Shown here: piece by piece, positions 8,921 to 17,901 of the stretch
How positions within the stretch are numbered: the first letter of the stretch is position 1
How the letters are laid out: each line of letters starts with the position of its first letter
Origin: Lentibacillus kapialis
Lineage (GTDB): Bacteria; Bacillota; Bacilli; Bacillales; Amphibacillaceae
Direction: 5' to 3'
DNA length: 53,765 bases
Assembly: GCF_014646635.1 (NCBI RefSeq)
Contig: NZ_BMNQ01000016.1
Coordinates: 1-53,765 of the forward strand
Program-made: the position numbers and the translations under genes
The notes under the pieces: generated by a model
What the model saw: only the letters and a program-made list of their open reading frames with translations
Told to the model about the DNA's origin: nothing
Database searches by the model: none

Positions 8921-9600
8921 GCCTTCTCCTCCATTTGCATTGAATTTTGTGCTGAACTTTCCCTTTTAACAAAAGTCTTCTCTACCCGTCCAAACAGAAA
9001 ATCAATGGTAAGCGCCAGTACCATGGCAAGAATGGCAGCTGCCATAATAAGCGGTTTGTTGTTAACACCCATCCCGCCAATAATCAACTGCCCCAGACCC
9101 CCGGCACCGATCAAGGCCGCCAGTGTGGCCCAGTTGATAATATACACCGTTGTCAGCCTGATTCCAGACATAATATACGGCATGGCAAGCGGCACTTCAA
9201 TTTGGATCATTTGCTGCAGAGAACTGTACCCCATACCTCTGGCAGATTCGATGATTCCGTCATCAATGGATTCGAAAGCAGCGTATGTATTGCGTAGAAT
9301 GGGCATTAATGAGTATAAAAACAGCGCAATAATAGCCGGCTTTAACCCGATCCCAATCAAGGGAATAAAAATGGCCAGCATCGCCAGACTCGGAATCGTT
9401 TGGAAAATATTGGTAATAGTAAATACAATCGATTGAATCCATTTAAAACTTGTTTTAGAAAGAAAAATACCAAGGGGAACAGCGACCACACATCCAAGCA
9501 AAATAGCTACAACCGAGATCAGCAGATGCTGCAGAAGAGCTTCGAAAATATCAGACGAACGTTCGACAAACACATAGAAATAATCACTGAATTCATGCAT
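8917..9600 (-). CDS. opuCB: Glycine betaine/choline ABC transporter permease (OpuCB-like)
   Basis: This 227-aa membrane permease pairs with the OpuCD-like subunit. The cytoplasmic loop ESARGMGYSSLQQMIQIEVP contacts the ATPase, followed by LAALIGAGGLGQLI. The ATG at 9600 (MHEFSDYFYVFVER) is preferred over the in-frame upstream start because AAAGGTGG is correctly spaced and the length fits the family. The start lies inside the end of the ATPase gene (8-bp overlap), so the four genes are tightly coupled. The charged tail KRESSAQNSMQMEEKA is cytoplasmic. Confidence 0.9.
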   Translation of the reverse strand: MHEFSDYFYVFVERSSDIFEALLQHLLISVVAILLGCVVAVPLGIFLSKTSFKWIQSIVFTITNIFQTIPSLAMLAIFIPLIGIGLKPAIIALFLYSLMPILRNTYAAFESIDDGIIESARGMGYSSLQQMIQIEVPLAMPYIMSGIRLTTVYIINWATLAALIGAGGLGQLIIGGMGVNNKPLIMAAAILAMVLALTIDFLFGRVEKTFVKRESSAQNSMQMEEKA

Positions 9601-10732
9601 TATATGCCCACCTTTCCTGCGAATACATATCCCGCATATGGCCGACAATACTCCCCCTGGTCAAAAGACCCACCAGTTTACCACTGGCCCCTACAACCGG
9701 AATGTAGGATGATTTGCTCTCGTCCAGAATATGAATGGCATCCGCCAGCAATGAATCCGGTGCCGCACTATGTGTGAATGGCTGGATAATATCTTTCACC
9801 TGCATATTTTCATTATCAAATTCTCTTGATACACCATAGATCGAAACATAACCTTCGATGTGGTTATCATCATCCACAACAACAAGGGAATCAACCTGTT
9901 TCTTTTCCATCATATTCATCGCAACTGCCAACCCCCGGTAAGGCAGGATTGTAGCAGGCTTTCGCATCATGACATCGGCAACAGTCGGCATATTGATTGC
10001 TGGTTGCAAACGCTTTTTTCCGATGAAGTTTTTCACAAAGTCATTGGCCGGTCGACGTAAGATTTCTTCCGGACTGCCATGCTGGACGATCTTCCCATCC
10101 CGCATTAACACAATTTTATCTGCAATTTTCAGTGCTTCATCCATGTCATGGGTCACGAACACAATTGACTTTTGGATTTCCTTTTGCAAACGAACCAATT
10201 CCTCTTGAAGTTGTTCACGACTGATAGGGTCCAGCGCACTGAATGGTTCATCCATTAAAATAGTCTCCGGTTCGACCGCAAGAGCCCTGATAACCCCAAT
10301 ACGCTGTTGCTGGCCACCACTTAATTCAGAAGGATAGCGCTCCCGGTATACTTTCGGGTCCAACCCGACAAGTTCCAGTAATTCATTCACGCGGCTATCG
10401 ATTTGCGTTTTATCCCACTTTAATAAATGGGGTACAACCCCGACGTTTCGTGCGATGGTCATATGTGGAAATAATCCAATATGTTGAATGACGTAACCAA
10501 TTTCCCTTCTCAGTTCAACCGGATTAACGGTTGAGATATTATTTCCGTTGATGAGGATGCTTCCCTGCGTCGGGTTGATCAGACGGTTAATCAATTTCAT
10601 TGTTGTTGTTTTTCCGCAGCCGCTAGGTCCGATTAACACGGTAATTTCCCCGTCTTCACACGTTAGGTTAATATCTTTTAAAACATCTTGACCCCCTTCA
10701 TATTTTTTATAGATATTTTTAAATTCAATCAT
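9593..10732 (-). CDS. opuCA: Osmoprotectant ABC transporter ATPase with CBS domains (OpuCA-like)
   Basis: The ATPase domain fills about residues 1-240: Walker A GPSGCGKTT, Q-loop QHIGLFPHMT, signature LSGGQQQR, Walker B ILMDEPFSALD, H-loop FVTHD. Two C-terminal CBS domains follow (about 250-370; VADVMMRKPATILPY and VKDIIQPF). In OpuA/OpuC-type importers the CBS pair senses ionic strength or cyclic di-AMP and gates uptake. The 379-aa length matches OpuCA. It is the first gene of opuCA-CB-CC-CD. The ribosome site is AAGGTGGTGAG. No convincing promoter was found in the 94 bp separating it from the acyl-CoA dehydrogenase upstream. Confidence 0.95.
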   Translation of the reverse strand: MIEFKNIYKKYEGGQDVLKDINLTCEDGEITVLIGPSGCGKTTTMKLINRLINPTQGSILINGNNISTVNPVELRREIGYVIQHIGLFPHMTIARNVGVVPHLLKWDKTQIDSRVNELLELVGLDPKVYRERYPSELSGGQQQRIGVIRALAVEPETILMDEPFSALDPISREQLQEELVRLQKEIQKSIVFVTHDMDEALKIADKIVLMRDGKIVQHGSPEEILRRPANDFVKNFIGKKRLQPAINMPTVADVMMRKPATILPYRGLAVAMNMMEKKQVDSLVVVDDDNHIEGYVSIYGVSREFDNENMQVKDIIQPFTHSAAPDSLLADAIHILDESKSSYIPVVGASGKLVGLLTRGSIVGHMRDMYSQERWAYNA

Positions 10733-10826
10733 TCGGACTCACCACCTTCTGAATATTTACAACCAAGATTGCCGCACCCTTCTAAATATAAGACCTTCCC
10801 ACTCCATTTCGCGCCTTGCTGCTCCA

Positions 10827-12017
10827 TTAGCCCACATAGATGCCCAAACCGCGTTTTTTGATTTGCCCGCCGATAATCGTACGCTGTATTTCTGATGTCC
10901 CTTCCCAAATCCGATCCACCCGGACATCGCGCCAGAGTCTTTCCACCGCATTTTCACGCATATACCCACGACCTCCGAGTATTTGCACTGCCTGATCACA
11001 TACATTTCCGGCCATCTCGGAGCAATATAATTTTAAGGCGGCAGCACGGGCATGATTGGCTTTTCGATCATAACTTTCCGAGATATCGCTGCACACGCGA
11101 TATAACATACTTTTCGCAGCCATAATCGCAACCGTCATGTCTGCCAATTTAAATTCAATCGCTTGAAAATTGCGAATGCTTTTGCCGAATTGTTGACGTT
11201 CGGCAGCAAAATCATTTGCCGATTCAAGAGCTCTTGTTGCCGCACCGACACACCGTGCTGCAATGCCTAACCGAGCTTCCACAAACCAGTCTTTTGTCAA
11301 ATCATATCCTTCCCCGACGTTGCCGAGTATTTTCATTTCATCCACCAGTACATCTTCAAAAATAAATTCCGGATGCTCGTAAGCGAAATGATGCGTGTAA
11401 AGTGGGGTCCGTTTCACCTTCACGCCTTCCGTATCCTTATCGACAAAAAACACTGTCGCTTGACTCGGATCACCATCCACATGGGCATGCACAAGTAAAT
11501 AATCTGCTGCATCACCAACTGTCACAAACCATTTTTCCCCATTGATGCGAAAACCGCCATCCACCCGATCAGCTCTTGTAATACATTGACTTGGATCAGA
11601 ACCCGCCTGCTCCTCTGTAATCGCATAAGCATCACGGCGTAACCCCTGATTCGTCGGGATAACGTATTCTTTCTTTTGCTGTTCGGTTGCCAGTCTCAAA
11701 GGATAAGCCGGCTGAAACACCGTGTCCCAAATTGCGTTGGTTACTTTGCCCAGTTGTTCGTTAATCAGCATTTGTTCAAATATTGTAAGACCTTGCCCGC
11801 CATCTTCCTTAGCATGATTAATAGCATTCAATTCCCAATTCAAAACATCCTGATTAATTACGTACAAACTTGCCTGATCAAGGCCATCGTTTTCTTCACA
11901 TTGCGACTCATAAGGCATCAAAACTTCCTCAGCAAATCGCTGTGCTTTTCTTTGCAGGTTTTGATGTTTCAAAGATAGAGACGACTGAAAACTATTCGTT
12001 TCTGTTAAGTTCGCCAT
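10827..12017 (-). CDS. Acyl-CoA dehydrogenase
   Basis: This is a flavoenzyme of 396 aa that introduces the alpha,beta double bond into acyl-CoA. Family signature 1 appears as YAITEEQAGSDPS and signature 2 as QILGGRGYMRENAVERLWRD. The catalytic base is the Glu in WEGTSEIQRTIIG near residue 375, the usual position for short- and medium-chain enzymes. The FAD region FVEARLGIAARCVGAA and the ERQQFGKSIRNFQ segment are intact. It lies 18 bp after the SDR gene and is probably co-transcribed with it from the cre-overlapped promoter region at about 12900. The chain-length preference cannot be told. Confidence 0.92.
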   Translation of the reverse strand: MANLTETNSFQSSLSLKHQNLQRKAQRFAEEVLMPYESQCEENDGLDQASLYVINQDVLNWELNAINHAKEDGGQGLTIFEQMLINEQLGKVTNAIWDTVFQPAYPLRLATEQQKKEYVIPTNQGLRRDAYAITEEQAGSDPSQCITRADRVDGGFRINGEKWFVTVGDAADYLLVHAHVDGDPSQATVFFVDKDTEGVKVKRTPLYTHHFAYEHPEFIFEDVLVDEMKILGNVGEGYDLTKDWFVEARLGIAARCVGAATRALESANDFAAERQQFGKSIRNFQAIEFKLADMTVAIMAAKSMLYRVCSDISESYDRKANHARAAALKLYCSEMAGNVCDQAVQILGGRGYMRENAVERLWRDVRVDRIWEGTSEIQRTIIGGQIKKRGLGIYVG

Positions 12018-12035
12018 GCTAACATTCCCCTTTCA

Positions 12036-12827
12036 CTATCCTTTAATTTGATCGGATGCACCGAGCAAATGCTCACCCCCATCAACTTCAAGTGTTGTAC
12101 CGGTGATATAACTTCCAGCTGGTGATAACAGATATGCTGCAGCCATCGCAATTTCATCAGCTCTTCCAATCCTGCTAACCGGAAGCCGGCTAACCCCTTT
12201 TTGTATCTGATCTGTGTTATATTGTTTCAAGCCACTCGTTGCAATTGTTCCCGGCGCAATAGCATTAACAAGAATCCCATGTTCCCCCCATTCATAGGCC
12301 AGTGTTTTTGTCATATTCATGACACCTGCCCGTGCAGCACCGGCATGAACCATACCGGGAACCCCGGATTGAAGGCATAGGACGATATTTATGATTCGGC
12401 CAACTCTGCCTTTTTCGATTAACATGCGGGCAAAGGCAGAACTCATTTGCCATGTACCTTGTAAATTTAAATCAACAACGGACCGAAATCCATTCGCAGA
12501 AATATTCAAAGCTTGTGCGGTAAATTGCCCTCCCGCATTGTTGATTAGAAAGTCACAACCTCCCCATTTAGCTGAAACAGTATCAAACAATTCCGTTACT
12601 TCCTGCTCTTCGCGGATATTGACCGGAATGCAGTCAGCACTGATATGTTCCGTGTGTAATTTCGTGACCGCTTCTTCCAATGTTTCGGCTGTCCTGGCAA
12701 CCAAAATTACATGCGCCCCCAACTCTCCAAGCAACTGGGCCATGGCCAAACCAATCCCCGTACCGCCACCGGTTATCAGTACCGATTTCCCCGTCAAAAG
12801 TCCAGGTGCAAAAATCTCTTGTTTCAA
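12036..12827 (-). CDS. SDR oxidoreductase, enoyl-/dienoyl-CoA reductase-like
   Basis: A Rossmann-fold short-chain dehydrogenase of 263 aa: the NAD(P) glycine motif is TGGGTGIG (about residues 20-27), and NNAGG follows near residue 95. The usual YxxxK catalytic pair is absent. The region reads GVPGMVHAGAARAGVMNMTK, as in peroxisomal trans-2-enoyl-CoA reductase (PECR) and 2,4-dienoyl-CoA reductases, which use other residues. Beside two acyl-CoA dehydrogenases, a role in reducing unsaturated acyl-CoA is plausible (inference). The start is a TTG at 12827 with AAAGGGGG 9 nt upstream. A cre-like site lies about 70 bp upstream. Confidence 0.85.
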   Translation of the reverse strand: MKQEIFAPGLLTGKSVLITGGGTGIGLAMAQLLGELGAHVILVARTAETLEEAVTKLHTEHISADCIPVNIREEQEVTELFDTVSAKWGGCDFLINNAGGQFTAQALNISANGFRSVVDLNLQGTWQMSSAFARMLIEKGRVGRIINIVLCLQSGVPGMVHAGAARAGVMNMTKTLAYEWGEHGILVNAIAPGTIATSGLKQYNTDQIQKGVSRLPVSRIGRADEIAMAAAYLLSPAGSYITGTTLEVDGGEHLLGASDQIKG

Positions 12828-12897
12828 GTGTCTATGCCCCCTTTTAGCTCGTTTATCTCCTCTGAAAGACAGATTATTTCCTTTCTGAACCCTTTAT

Positions 12898-12911
12898 AGA
12901 AAGCGCTTTCA
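12898..12911 (-). promoter_or_regulatory. cre-like catabolite control site
   Basis: AGAAAGCGCTTTCA matches the CcpA operator consensus (TGAAAGCGCTTTCA) at 13 of 14 positions and contains a perfect 12-bp palindrome. It lies upstream of the SDR/acyl-CoA dehydrogenase pair, next to a TATAAA on the minus strand, where CcpA would block transcription in the presence of good carbon sources. Confidence 0.7.
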
Positions 12912-12994
12912 AATGTTACAGCACGCTCCATTCAATAACGAAGGGACAATTTTCCATACTAATACGGATACCTTCATCAACGGTTATGATTGCT

Positions 12995-13993
12995 TTATGA
13001 CTTAGTCCCGACAAATGTTTTATATTGATCAACTATTCTTTCTTGTGCAGCCTGGTATTGTCCGGAAAGCTCTTCCACTATCTCAGTAACGGGTTGAATT
13101 TTTTGGTTTCCCCCAACACCTTGCCCCGCACTTAAGATATCCTTCCATGCCCGAATTTTTGAATTCTCCTCTCCGGATAAATCGAGTTCCCCTTTTTCCG
13201 GAAGATTGGCCGGGTCCAGGCCGGCATTCACAATACTGGGTATCAGATAATTTGCAGGTATGCCGCTGAATGCAGGGGTATAAATAATGTCCTCAATAGA
13301 AGAGGCAACTGTCATATTCTTGTATGCCATATCTGCCCCGCTTTCTTCTGCAGTTAAAAATCGAGTACCCAAATAAGTTAAATCAGCACCCAGGATCTCC
13401 GCTGCCAGAATATCTTCTCCTTTTGATATAGCCCCGCTTAAGATAATTGGACCGTCAAAAAAACGACGGATTTCGTGAATAAAGGCAATCGGATTTAACA
13501 CACCACCGTGTCCGCCGGCACCATTTGCGACAAGAATCAATCCCTCACTGCCTTTTTCCAATGCCTTCTTGGCAAATTTCACATTAATAACATCCGATAA
13601 TACAATCCCCCCGTATTGATGAACAATTTCTACAACAGCACTTGGATCACCTAACGACGTAATAACAATTGGTGGCTGATGCTTTTCAATTAACTGAAGA
13701 TCCTCGTCATACCGTTTATTCATTGATTTCGATTTATGGCTAATGAAATTAATCCCCCAAGGGGAAACGACTTCATTCGGATGTTCCTTCTTAAATTGTT
13801 CCAATCGCTTGTTTATTTCGGTCATCCACTCATCCAGAATGTCGTTCGTTCGTGCATTCAACGCTGGAAATGTACCGATAATTCCAGACTGACATGCCTG
13901 AATCACCATTTCCGGATTGGAAATTAAAAACATTGGTGCCATGATAGCAGGAATTTTTAGTTGTTGCTTAAGTTCCTGGAATTTGTTTTGCAT
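12995..13993 (-). CDS. Nitronate monooxygenase / 2-nitropropane dioxygenase-like flavoprotein
   Basis: An FMN-dependent TIM-barrel protein of 332 aa. The N-terminus IPAIMAPMFLISNPEMV, the phosphate-binding GLILVANGAGGHGG and the GAISKGEDILAAEILGADL and YLGTRFL segments are typical of the nitronate monooxygenase family, which also contains FabK-like enoyl-ACP reductases. Given the acyl-CoA genes around it, a role in acyl or nitroalkane metabolism cannot be resolved from sequence. It has its own upstream region of about 360 bp that contains a -24/-12 promoter and two activator-type palindromes, so it appears to belong to the sigma-54 regulon of the activator at 18054. Confidence 0.88.
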   Translation of the reverse strand: MQNKFQELKQQLKIPAIMAPMFLISNPEMVIQACQSGIIGTFPALNARTNDILDEWMTEINKRLEQFKKEHPNEVVSPWGINFISHKSKSMNKRYDEDLQLIEKHQPPIVITSLGDPSAVVEIVHQYGGIVLSDVINVKFAKKALEKGSEGLILVANGAGGHGGVLNPIAFIHEIRRFFDGPIILSGAISKGEDILAAEILGADLTYLGTRFLTAEESGADMAYKNMTVASSIEDIIYTPAFSGIPANYLIPSIVNAGLDPANLPEKGELDLSGEENSKIRAWKDILSAGQGVGGNQKIQPVTEIVEELSGQYQAAQERIVDQYKTFVGTKS

Positions 13994-14071
13994 AAGTTTA
14001 ACACTCCTTTTTGATAGAAAGAACCTTTATTGGCTCTTTTTGCAACATATGGAATATCTCATAGATTACTA

Positions 14072-14087
14072 TGCAAAAAGCATGCCA
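14072..14087 (-). promoter_or_regulatory. Sigma-54 (-24/-12) promoter
   Basis: The minus strand reads TGGCATGCTTTTTGCA, which matches TGGCAYG-N4-TTGCA with the GG and GC at the required spacing. It lies about 80 bp upstream of the nitronate monooxygenase-like gene. Confidence 0.8.
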
Positions 14088-14147
14088 GTAGCTAATCAAT
14101 GCAAAAGCCATAAAAATAGTGTATATTCTGAATAAATGAAAAATAAA

Positions 14148-14184
14148 TGAGTTGAAAAGGACTCAATGAGTTTATTCAAACTCA
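14148..14184. promoter_or_regulatory. Tandem TGAGT-N8-ACTCA activator sites
   Basis: Two 18-bp palindromes sit side by side: TGAGTTGAAAAGGACTCA (14148-14165) and TGAGTTTATTCAAACTCA (14167-14184), with centres 19 bp apart. They lie about 70-90 bp upstream of the -24 element at 14087, the usual position of enhancer sites for sigma-54 activators. The remaining sequence from 14190 to 14352 holds only a long-looped inverted repeat (14257-14263 with 14291-14297) and no gene. Confidence 0.75.
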
Positions 14185-14352
14185 TTTAATTAATCTTAAA
14201 ATCCTTTGTGAAATTTTAACCCCCATGGGAATCATAACAATGCTGAAATTTTTCACGGGCTCATCTCGAAAGTCATTCCAATCAAAAGAGTGAGCCCAGC
14301 AACCAAACAATAGAAGTAATGATGTAAAACCACTAATTTAAATGTGTTATCA

Positions 14353-15594
14353 CTACAAGAAACTCGTCCCCCCTTTTAAAAGTTCTTTTGCTATCGTACG
14401 TTTTTGCATTTCTGTCGTTCCATCCGGTATTCGTTGCTCGCGGGCCCATCTCCATACATGTTCAAGGCCCAGTTCATTCGTTAATCCCATACCGCCATGA
14501 ATTTGCATACACTTATCAAGAACAGACTGTGTCATTTCGGTGGCATGTGCTTTAACCATGGAAAGTTCCTTGACAGGTGATTTGTTTTGGTTCTCTACTT
14601 TCCACGCACAATGCAGCACCATATTTTGAGCAGCGTATATTTCCAGCGCACAATCAGCGATCATCGTCTGTATTGTCTGATGCTTTCCTATTGTTACACC
14701 AAAGGTTTTTCGTTCATTTGCATACTCAATCGCCTTATCTAAAGCCCATTGTGCAGTGCCAACGCAGTTTGCTGCCACAGATAACCGTCCAAGGTTGATG
14801 CCATCCAGCGCTGTTTTATAAGCCTGATGAACATCGCCTATAATATATTTTTCATGCACCCGGGCATCCTCAAGTGAAATGATTCCGGTATCCCCGCCCA
14901 AATTGCCTAACAGGGGGATAGCAGAGTCACTTACACACGTAACCCCATCCAATGGTACAAGAAAACACGTGATGCCGCCGCTTTTTTGGCGCACCATTTC
15001 CGGATCTGTAATCGCAAAAATCATGGCATAGTCGGAATAGGGAGCATAGGAAATCCACTGTTTGGTACCATTTAACACCCAGTGATCACCGTCTTTCACT
15101 GCCCTGGTTTTTAAATTCCATATATCAGAACCCGCGTCCGGTTCCGATAATCCAAAACACAACCAGGTATCCCCACTCTGTACTCCAGGTAATATGTCAG
15201 CTTTCACTTCCGGCTTTAATCCTTTTAATACCGGTGTAAGCCCATCAGTAAATAAACCAATTGGGAATATATGCTGAGTCAGCAAATCCTGGCCATGTTT
15301 TCTGTACAACAATTCGTGGATCAGAACCATATTCAACGGACCGAATTCATCACCTGATCCTCCCAGTTCAGGGTCCGCAAACATATGGAAAAAACCTGCT
15401 TCGGCAGATTTCTTGCGGACCTTACGTATTGCATCCATTGTTTCCTTAGCGTATAATCCATTTTCGTCATAAAAATACCTGTCATTTGTTAATTGCTGCT
15501 GATATTGCTTTTTAACAGGGTCAACTTCCTGTTCTATAAATTTATCAATGGAGGCAACGACTTCCTTTACCTGATCTGGAATCTTAAAATCCAT
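14353..15594 (-). CDS. Acyl-CoA dehydrogenase (ACAD10/11-like active site)
   Basis: A second acyl-CoA dehydrogenase, 413 aa. Signature 1 is FGLSEPDAGSDIWNLKTRAV, signature 2 is QIHGGMGLTNELGLEHVWRW, and ERKTFGVTIGKHQTIQ is the helical FAD/subunit segment. The catalytic-loop position usually occupied by Glu reads RIPDGTTEMQK, that is Asp, as in ACAD10/11-type enzymes. The reaction should still be acyl-CoA oxidation, but the substrate may be long-chain or modified. The ATG at 15594 has AAAGGAG 9 nt upstream; an ATG two codons earlier is also possible. It follows the acyl-CoA synthetase gene by 67 bp and is probably transcribed with it from the -24/-12 promoter at 17834. Confidence 0.9.
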   Translation of the reverse strand: MDFKIPDQVKEVVASIDKFIEQEVDPVKKQYQQQLTNDRYFYDENGLYAKETMDAIRKVRKKSAEAGFFHMFADPELGGSGDEFGPLNMVLIHELLYRKHGQDLLTQHIFPIGLFTDGLTPVLKGLKPEVKADILPGVQSGDTWLCFGLSEPDAGSDIWNLKTRAVKDGDHWVLNGTKQWISYAPYSDYAMIFAITDPEMVRQKSGGITCFLVPLDGVTCVSDSAIPLLGNLGGDTGIISLEDARVHEKYIIGDVHQAYKTALDGINLGRLSVAANCVGTAQWALDKAIEYANERKTFGVTIGKHQTIQTMIADCALEIYAAQNMVLHCAWKVENQNKSPVKELSMVKAHATEMTQSVLDKCMQIHGGMGLTNELGLEHVWRWAREQRIPDGTTEMQKRTIAKELLKGGTSFL

Positions 15595-15661
15595 TATCAT
15601 CCGCTCCTTTGCTTATGAGTTCGATACGTTATTTCCTTCCGGCTATGATATACGTGCATAC

Positions 15662-17788
15662 TTAAAGTCCATCAACAAGACTTTCTGGTTCACTTGTACT
15701 GACAGCTGTTCTAATGAAAGCGTCAACAGCAACAGCACCCTGACCTTCAGGAAGTACTAAAAGTGGGTTGATATCCATTTCTAAAATATTATTCCAGTTC
15801 GCCTCAGCATAAGCTGCCACAGATTCCGCCGCATGTACAACCGCCTCTATATCCCCTTTAGCGCGTCCCCTGAACCCTTGTAGTAATTTTATTCCTTTGA
15901 GTGAGTAAAGCGCTTCCAAAATTTCACCTCGATTTGTTGGCAGTAGAATGGGAACACTGTCATTTATCAAATTAACGAGTTCGCCCCCCATACTAATGAC
16001 CAAAGCCAATCCGAATTGGTCATCCCGTTTAATGCCCAGATTTAATTCTGTTACAGCATCCGGTATCATTTTTTCCACTAAAAACTGCATATCATGTTCC
16101 ACCTGATCCGCCAAATTCTCATTCATTTGCATAAGTGCCTGCTTAATTTCATCTTCCGCCTGCAAACTCAGTTTGACTGCACCGATATCGGTTTTATGGG
16201 AAACCTTGGAGCTTACACCTTTCACCACAAATGGACCTTCCATTCCGCTGTCCAGCAGATGTTCATCATGAATGGAGACAATCTTTCCATAAGGTACCTT
16301 GAGACCGTATGCATAGAGTTCTTGTTTCCCCCTCCATTCGTCTAACACAACAGCGTCGTCGTTCTGTTGAAGTTGATCACTGGATTGTAATAAGGTCGTT
16401 AAAACAGGGTTGAGATTCCTTCTTCTTTCGTTATATTCGGTAACAGCACGAATCGCGGTAAATGCATCTGTCATCCCCTGCAGCGGTGCAATACCATTCG
16501 CAATCAATTTTTCACGGAAAAGGAAAGGCATCCCTTCAGGCAATACAGATACTACGAGCATCTGTGCCTGCAGTTGGTTATTCACCCGTATGAATGCATT
16601 GATGGCAGCTTCCCAGGACCGGATATCACTGTTATCCTTACTCAAGTAATCCAAAATGAGTAATGTCGTATGGAAAGGTCCTTTTATAAAGCTTGTAAAA
16701 CATGCTGTTAATTTCTCTTCATCCCCCCATATGGATGTATTATAGTCAAGCGGATTGGACACATGTTCAAACGTCGTCAGCAAAGAGCTCAGTTCCTCCT
16801 TTTGCCTCAACGTTACATTTGGAAGCGCAAACCCTTTTTTCTCTGCTATATCAGCAATAATGGCAGATTCGCCACCTGAACATGTCAGAGCACCCAGTTC
16901 GCGCCCTTCGAAAGTGCCCGCTATGGAAAATAATTTTAATGTTTCCAAAAACGCTGACAGTGAATCAACACGGCAAATGTTGAAACGTTTGAACAACGCC
17001 TGATACAGGTCATCCGATCCAGCCAGGGAACTAGTATGACTCAAGGTTACCTGACCCCCGACTTCAGAAACCCCGGTTTTGAATGCTACAAGGGGGATTC
17101 CTTTTTCCAAAGCCGTTTTCGCCGCCTGCATAAATTTTTCCACATTACCTAACCCCTCAATGTGTAAACCAATTGCTGTAACCCTTGGATCGTCGCACAA
17201 TGCTACGATATAATCCGCAATATCAAGTACTGCCTGATTACCGACACTCATTACGTACGCGAGCGGCAATGATCGATCATTCATAGTTATATTAAGACTA
17301 AGATTTCCACTCTGGCTTATAACAGCCACACCTTGCTCCGCCGACAGCGATCCATAACTATCCGGCCATAACGGTACATGATCCAGGAAGTTGATGATCC
17401 CGTAACAATTCGGACCTGCCAATGCCATATCACCAGCAGCCTCTATGAGACTTTCGTGCAATTGGTAATTGCCGATTTCTGAAAATCCTGCAGCATAACA
17501 GACACAACCGGAAACGCCCATAACTTTCAATTCCTTTACAACCTCAATTGCCTTGTCGCCGCGTATCGCAATAAAAGCTGCGTCAGGCACCAGCGGAAGT
17601 TCACTTATGCTACTATAGCAAGGGACACCTTCCACTTCTGTCACGGTTTTATGGACAGCATAAATTTCCCCTTTGAATCCTGCTTTTTTGCAGTTTTGAA
17701 CACCATGCCGGATAACGTTTTTTCCCCCTATAAAAACGATACATTCCGGTTTAAGCATCCGCTTTAAATTTTCCTGCTTACGATCCAC
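15662..17788 (-). CDS. NDP-forming acyl-CoA synthetase (acetate-CoA ligase family)
   Basis: A single 708-aa chain joins the parts of an ADP-forming acyl-CoA ligase. They are an N-terminal CoA-binding domain (residues about 10-135, AGPNCYGIIN), a succinyl-CoA-synthetase-like ligase region with GVAVISQSGNLS and the phospho-acceptor His251 in SHTSSLAGSDDLY, and a C-terminal ATP-grasp domain (about 490-690, VKGVSSKVSHKTDIGAVKL and INPLLVLPEG). It converts an acid, CoA and ATP to acyl-CoA with ADP and phosphate, or works in reverse. The start is a GTG at 17788 after GGGGGTGG. It leads the operon with the acyl-CoA dehydrogenase and is divergent from the sigma-54 activator. Confidence 0.9.
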   Translation of the reverse strand: MDRKQENLKRMLKPECIVFIGGKNVIRHGVQNCKKAGFKGEIYAVHKTVTEVEGVPCYSSISELPLVPDAAFIAIRGDKAIEVVKELKVMGVSGCVCYAAGFSEIGNYQLHESLIEAAGDMALAGPNCYGIINFLDHVPLWPDSYGSLSAEQGVAVISQSGNLSLNITMNDRSLPLAYVMSVGNQAVLDIADYIVALCDDPRVTAIGLHIEGLGNVEKFMQAAKTALEKGIPLVAFKTGVSEVGGQVTLSHTSSLAGSDDLYQALFKRFNICRVDSLSAFLETLKLFSIAGTFEGRELGALTCSGGESAIIADIAEKKGFALPNVTLRQKEELSSLLTTFEHVSNPLDYNTSIWGDEEKLTACFTSFIKGPFHTTLLILDYLSKDNSDIRSWEAAINAFIRVNNQLQAQMLVVSVLPEGMPFLFREKLIANGIAPLQGMTDAFTAIRAVTEYNERRRNLNPVLTTLLQSSDQLQQNDDAVVLDEWRGKQELYAYGLKVPYGKIVSIHDEHLLDSGMEGPFVVKGVSSKVSHKTDIGAVKLSLQAEDEIKQALMQMNENLADQVEHDMQFLVEKMIPDAVTELNLGIKRDDQFGLALVISMGGELVNLINDSVPILLPTNRGEILEALYSLKGIKLLQGFRGRAKGDIEAVVHAAESVAAYAEANWNNILEMDINPLLVLPEGQGAVAVDAFIRTAVSTSEPESLVDGL

Positions 17789-17833
17789 GTATTACCACCC
17801 CCATCTTGCTAAAGCGTATTCATCAATACATAC

Positions 17834-17850
17834 TGCAATTTTCATGCCAA
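17834..17850 (-). promoter_or_regulatory. Sigma-54 (-24/-12) promoter
   Basis: The minus strand reads TTGGCATGAAAATTGCA, an excellent match to TTGGCAYG-N4-TTGCA. It is 46 bp upstream of the acyl-CoA synthetase GTG, giving an expected transcription start near 17823 and a leader of about 35 nt. Confidence 0.85.
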
Positions 17851-17901
17851 AAATCAAAAGCCTTGTGCTGCCATTTTCATCAACCGTTAAATCATTGAAA
17901 T

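Noticed and set aside
10733-10826. Osmoregulated promoter before opuCA
   Set aside because: No -35/-10 pair was good enough, and the gap is only 94 bp. Transcription could start inside the preceding gene.
14257-14297. Terminator from GGGCTCA and TGAGCCC
   Set aside because: The loop is 27 nt and no T-run follows on either strand.
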